DNA of 9,052 nt from contig VFLF01000401.1 in assembly GCA_009885185.1 (NCBI GenBank), forward strand, positions 1 through 9,052, given 5' to 3'. The translations under genes and the position numbers were made by a program. The notes beneath the pieces were generated by a model. That model had not been told where the DNA came from. It saw only the letters and a program-made list of their open reading frames with translations, and ran no database searches. The first letter of the stretch is position 1. Every line of letters begins with the position of its first letter. This document shows positions 6,206 to 9,052 of the stretch, piece after piece. Origin of the DNA: Nitrosomonadales bacterium (lineage in GTDB: Bacteria; Pseudomonadota; Gammaproteobacteria; Burkholderiales; SG8-41).

Positions 6206-6895
6206 CTATGCCGGTGTCAGCCCGGCCTTGCGCATCACCGCCAACGCACGCGGCGCGCGCAGTGCCTTTATCAACGCCCGCGCCGCATCATGCTGTTGCG
6301 TGCCCGCCCCGATGCCCACCGCAAATAAACTATTAAGCTGCACCGCCTCTGGCAGCGGCCCGATCACGTCTATGCCTTTCACCGCCAGCAGCTCGCTGAT
6401 CTGTTGAAAGCCCAGCTCGACGTCGCCGTTCACCACCCGCTCGCCGACAAGGCCGCTGGCGTTAATGATGGCCTTGGCATTTACCATATTTGCGATGCCG
6501 AGTTGCGCGATGACTTTGGCCATGTGGATGCCGCTTTGGCCGACCTTGGAGTAAGACAGTGATTTTGCCGAGAGCAACGTGCGTTTCAACGCATCCACCG
6601 TGCTGATGTCGGGGCGCGGCGCGCCGGCGCGCACACAAGCGCCGATGCCGGCGGTGGCGAGATCGGTGCGCGTGCCTTGAAGAATTTTGCCTTCGCCAAT
6701 GAGCGTATCGATGGCGCCAGCAGTTCCGACAATCACATCCGCGATCCCGCCTGCGCGCACCACCTCCAGCATGTGATTGGTGGCGGCGAAATCCACCGTG
6801 GTGGTGACCGCATTCTCGCGATCAAACGCGGGCCGGCAGTCGAGCAACACCGTGCGCAGTGCGTTGCTGCCAAACACCTTGAATGCGCTGCTCAT
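6206..6895 (-). CDS. ModA-like (type 2 periplasmic-binding fold) protein without signal peptide
   Basis: From ATG 6895 the product is 229 residues. GTG 6901 would add two residues, and an in-frame stop lies a little further upstream. It begins directly with the first strand, SSAFKVFGSNALRTVLLDCRPAFDREN, and continues VTTTVDFAATNHMLEVVRAGGIADVIVGTAGAIDTLIGEGKI, the arrangement of molybdate/accessory-type extracellular binding proteins (strand, helix, then ADVxxxxxxxxDxLxxxGK). Later KVGQSGIHMAKVIAQLGI and GDVELGFQQISELLAVKGIDVIGPLPEAVQ fit the second lobe. ModA proteins normally carry a signal peptide; here none can be added because no start precedes it. A cytoplasmic ligand-binding or sensor-like role is therefore possible (inference). 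It follows the acyl-CoA dehydrogenase on the same strand after 48-54 AT-rich bases. Ligand unknown. Confidence 0.78.
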   Translation of the reverse strand: MSSAFKVFGSNALRTVLLDCRPAFDRENAVTTTVDFAATNHMLEVVRAGGIADVIVGTAGAIDTLIGEGKILQGTRTDLATAGIGACVRAGAPRPDISTVDALKRTLLSAKSLSYSKVGQSGIHMAKVIAQLGIANMVNAKAIINASGLVGERVVNGDVELGFQQISELLAVKGIDVIGPLPEAVQLNSLFAVGIGAGTQQHDAARALIKALRAPRALAVMRKAGLTPA

Positions 6896-6904
6896 TGCCA
6901 CTGC

Positions 6905-6949
6905 CGAATAATTATATAAGTATTTGTTTTAAAATAATTATTTAATACT
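6905..6949 (-). promoter_or_regulatory. AT-rich island with a perfect -10 box upstream of the ModA-like gene
   Basis: The spacer between two minus-strand genes is almost pure A+T in an otherwise GC-rich window. On the minus strand it contains TATAAT (6911-6916), 15 nt before the start of ATG 6895, but no recognisable -35 at 16-18 bp. It also holds a perfect 12-bp palindrome AAATAATTATTT (6932-6943), a second ATAATTAT (6908-6915), and inverted AAGTATT/AATACTT (6918-6924 and 6944-6950). A local promoter is plausible but the transcript leader would be very short; a binding site for an AT-preferring protein is an alternative. Confidence 0.4.
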
Positions 6950-8125
6950 TTACTTCATCCGCCGCACGGCTTTCAGCCGCTGCGTGTTGTCACCCGCCAA
7001 GTGCGTCCAGATGATGCCGTCGCGCACCAGCTTTTGCGTCATCGCATCCATCATGCCGCCGTGGACACCATGCACCTCCATGTTGAGCTTGGTCACGCGT
7101 TGCAGCACGTCCGACGCATAGGCCATCACCAGCACCGGGCTTAACGAGCCATGCACCTTGGTGTCCATGTCCCACGCGGTGCGCATCACGTACGAGCGTA
7201 GCGTTTCGGTGAGCATGTGCATTTCGTGGATGTTCAGTTGCACCAGTTGGTGATCCCACAGCGGTTTGCCCGCGCGTTTTTCTTTTTTGGCGAACTGCAT
7301 GGCGTATTCGCACGCCGCGTCGCAGATGCCCAGCGCGTTGGCGGCGAGCTCGAAATCGCTGAATTCGGCGGCGACACCGCTGCGCACTTTTTGGCCTTTG
7401 TGCGGCTCGCCCACCACGTTGGCGTGCGGTACGCGCGCGTTTTCAAAAATGAGTTCGGCGTTTTGATAAAAGCGCCAGCCCGCCTTGTTGAACACCTTGC
7501 CGATGCGAAAGCCCGGCGTGCCCAGCGGCACCATGAACACCGTGGTGCCTTCGCGCGCCAGCACGCTGGTGTCCGAGCGCGTATTCACGAAAAACAGTTT
7601 GCCCACCGAGCCGTTGGCGATGAAGGTTTTTTCGCCGTTGAGTATCCAGTCGTCGCCTTCGCGTCGTGAGGTCAGATGAAAGCCCGACTTCACCTCATCC
7701 GGCGGATAACGGTTATCCGAACCGGAGTTGGGTTCGGTGCTGGCCGAGCCGATGACATAGGTGTCGTCGGCAATAAACGGCTTGAGAAAACGATCTTTCT
7801 GATCCTTGGTGCAAAACTCCGCGATCAGGTGACTCCACTTCCAGTTTTGGCTGAAGGCTTTGGACATCGCGCTGTCGCCCTTGGCGAGCTCCGCCATCAC
7901 GATGGCTTGCGTGACGAAATCCGCACCAATGCCGCCCAAATCCTTCGGCACCGTAAACGTGCGAAAGCCCAGTTTGGAGCCGGCCTTGATGATCTCCCAA
8001 TCCCACGGTTCGCGACCGCCTTCGATCTGATCGCGTTTTAACGAGGCGGGCAGCAGCACCTCTTTGGCGAAATGGCGCGCTTCGTTTTGCCAGCGGGATT
8101 GTTCTTCGTTGAGTGCGAAATCCAT
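6950..8125 (-). CDS. Acyl-CoA dehydrogenase family flavoprotein lacking the usual catalytic Glu
   Basis: The 391-residue length and the three-domain order match the family. The N-terminal helical domain runs from MDFALNEEQSRWQNEARHFAKEVLLP. The FAD/substrate motif is ASTEPNSGSDN (residues 128-138), followed by the beta-domain WILNGEKTFIANGSVGKLFFVNTRSD. The C-terminal helices include ELAANALGICDAACEYAMQFAKKEKRAGKPL and VHGVHGGMMDAMTQKLVRD. It would be a cytoplasmic FAD enzyme passing electrons to ETF. The conserved C-terminal YEGTNEIQR-type motif is replaced by LAGDNTQR, putting Ala377 where the general-base Glu sits in medium/short-chain enzymes. The base may be elsewhere, as in isovaleryl-CoA dehydrogenase, or the chemistry may differ. 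The start is supported by AAGGA about 7 nt upstream (tcctt at 8133-8137). It follows the Gfo/Idh/MocA gene on the same strand after 59 bp. Substrate unknown. Confidence 0.9.
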   Translation of the reverse strand: MDFALNEEQSRWQNEARHFAKEVLLPASLKRDQIEGGREPWDWEIIKAGSKLGFRTFTVPKDLGGIGADFVTQAIVMAELAKGDSAMSKAFSQNWKWSHLIAEFCTKDQKDRFLKPFIADDTYVIGSASTEPNSGSDNRYPPDEVKSGFHLTSRREGDDWILNGEKTFIANGSVGKLFFVNTRSDTSVLAREGTTVFMVPLGTPGFRIGKVFNKAGWRFYQNAELIFENARVPHANVVGEPHKGQKVRSGVAAEFSDFELAANALGICDAACEYAMQFAKKEKRAGKPLWDHQLVQLNIHEMHMLTETLRSYVMRTAWDMDTKVHGSLSPVLVMAYASDVLQRVTKLNMEVHGVHGGMMDAMTQKLVRDGIIWTHLAGDNTQRLKAVRRMK

Positions 8126-8184
8126 GAGCGTTTCCTTGAAAATGTGCCGTGAAGTCTAGCAAAGTACGTGCGTCAGCAACGGGT

Positions 8185-9052
8185 TCAGTCCGTGACTTGG
8201 ACAGGCTTTTTCGCCGCCGCGGATTGAATGGCAGCCTCCAGCACCGCCACGCCGTGCAGCACGTCGGCAGTTGAAATCGGGTAGGCCGCGCCCTCGTTGA
8301 TGCGGCGCGCGAATTCCGTCAGCGATTTGCCGACGTAATTAAACCCCGGTGCCTCGATGACCTCCGGCTCAGGGATGCGCGCCAGATGGCTGGCGTTGCC
8401 CTCGACGATGGGGATAAAGCGCAAGGTATCCATCTGCGGCTTTAATATCTCGGCAAAACCCCGGGTGCCGTAGACCGCAAAACGGTGATTGCGCGCCGCC
8501 GCCACCGACACATAAATCAGCCCGGTCACGCCCGATGCAAATTGCAGCATCAAATGCGTGGTGTCGTCCCCATGCGGCCCGCCGCGATTGGCCGCCACGC
8601 AATACACCTCGCGCACGCGTCCTGCCATGTGCATCATTGCATCCACCAAATGCACGCCGATCGACACCATCGCCCCGGCGGGTTCCTCGGCGGCGAGCGT
8701 GCGCCACGAGGTTTTCGGGCGATGAAAGCCGGTGGCGGCGGTGAGCTCCGCGTTCATCGTGCCGATGGTGCCGAGCCTGCCCTTGCGCACGCGGCGCGTG
8801 AGCTCGATCATGTTCGGGTGAAAGCGGCGATTCAATCCGACCGCCAGCGTGACCTTGGCGCGTTCCACCGCATCGACGGCGGCGCGCGCGCTGGCGAGAG
8901 TCAGCGTGAAGGGTTTCTCCACATAGACATGCTTGCCCGCGTTTGCCGCCTGCGTGATCTGCGCTTCGTGCAGCGAGTTGGGCGTGGCCAGCACCACCGC
9001 GTCGATGTGCTTGTCCGCGAGCACCGCGCCGTAGTCCGCGGTGAGTGTGATG
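8185..9052 (-). CDS. Gfo/Idh/MocA-family NAD(P)-dependent oxidoreductase (N-terminus outside window)
   Basis: The frame is open to the right edge, so about 288 C-terminal residues are visible and the N-terminal GxGxxG nucleotide-binding part is missing; a GTG at 9024 is only an internal codon. Visible motifs are DYGAVLADKHIDAVVLATPNSLH (end of the Rossmann domain), the family signature GKHVYVEKPFTLTL (EKP encoded at 8911-8919, its Lys a conserved active-site residue), AVGLNRRFHPN, and SIGVHLVDAMMHMAG with the His/Asp pair expected near the active site. The C-terminal beta-sheet domain ends with ISTADVLHGVAVLEAAIQSAAAKKPVQV, typical of the family. These cytoplasmic enzymes oxidise or reduce sugars, inositols, biliverdin and other hydroxyl or keto compounds. 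It is the most upstream visible gene of the leftward set. Substrate unknown. Confidence 0.9.
   Translation of the reverse strand, partial: ITLTADYGAVLADKHIDAVVLATPNSLHEAQITQAANAGKHVYVEKPFTLTLASARAAVDAVERAKVTLAVGLNRRFHPNMIELTRRVRKGRLGTIGTMNAELTAATGFHRPKTSWRTLAAEEPAGAMVSIGVHLVDAMMHMAGRVREVYCVAANRGGPHGDDTTHLMLQFASGVTGLIYVSVAAARNHRFAVYGTRGFAEILKPQMDTLRFIPIVEGNASHLARIPEPEVIEAPGFNYVGKSLTEFARRINEGAAYPISTADVLHGVAVLEAAIQSAAAKKPVQVTD

Overview
The window looks like a stretch of chromosome from a GC-rich betaproteobacterium, most likely Burkholderiales-like. The main reason is two Bug/TctC-type periplasmic solute-binding proteins, a family greatly expanded in that order. The abundant dRS3/REP-like GTCRTTCC hairpin repeats also fit. 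I cannot name a genus. No mobile-element gene, tRNA, rRNA or CRISPR array is visible, and no gene-free stretch exceeds about 160 bp.

Left part (1-4057, all + strand): the C-terminal end of a fumarate reductase/succinate dehydrogenase-type flavoprotein (cut by the window edge); an isocitrate lyase/PEP mutase-superfamily lyase; a malate/L-lactate (Ldh_2) dehydrogenase; and an exported UlaG-like metallo-beta-lactamase-fold hydrolase. The gaps between them hold repeats: a GTAGGTTGGG-type inverted repeat at 635-749 and two GTCRTTCCCG hairpins at 1775-1804 and 2955-2982.

Middle part (4090-6173): two Bug-family binding proteins transcribed divergently, with only 41 bp between the chosen starts. The 5' end of the leftward gene contains a bipartite hairpin repeat that is translated in frame, between its start codon and the hydrophobic core of its signal peptide.

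Right part (6206-9052, all - strand, probably one transcription direction): a Gfo/Idh/MocA oxidoreductase (N-terminus outside the window), then an acyl-CoA dehydrogenase, then a small ModA-like binding-domain protein without a signal peptide, preceded by a strikingly AT-rich spacer.

Taken together this reads as an accessory catabolic region. Exported binding proteins would capture an organic acid or related compound, and soluble oxidoreductases, a C-C lyase and an acyl-CoA dehydrogenase would process it. The substrate cannot be deduced from the sequence. I see no convincing undescribed multi-gene system. The best second looks are the repeat-derived leader in the Bug protein and the acyl-CoA dehydrogenase that has alanine where the usual catalytic glutamate sits.
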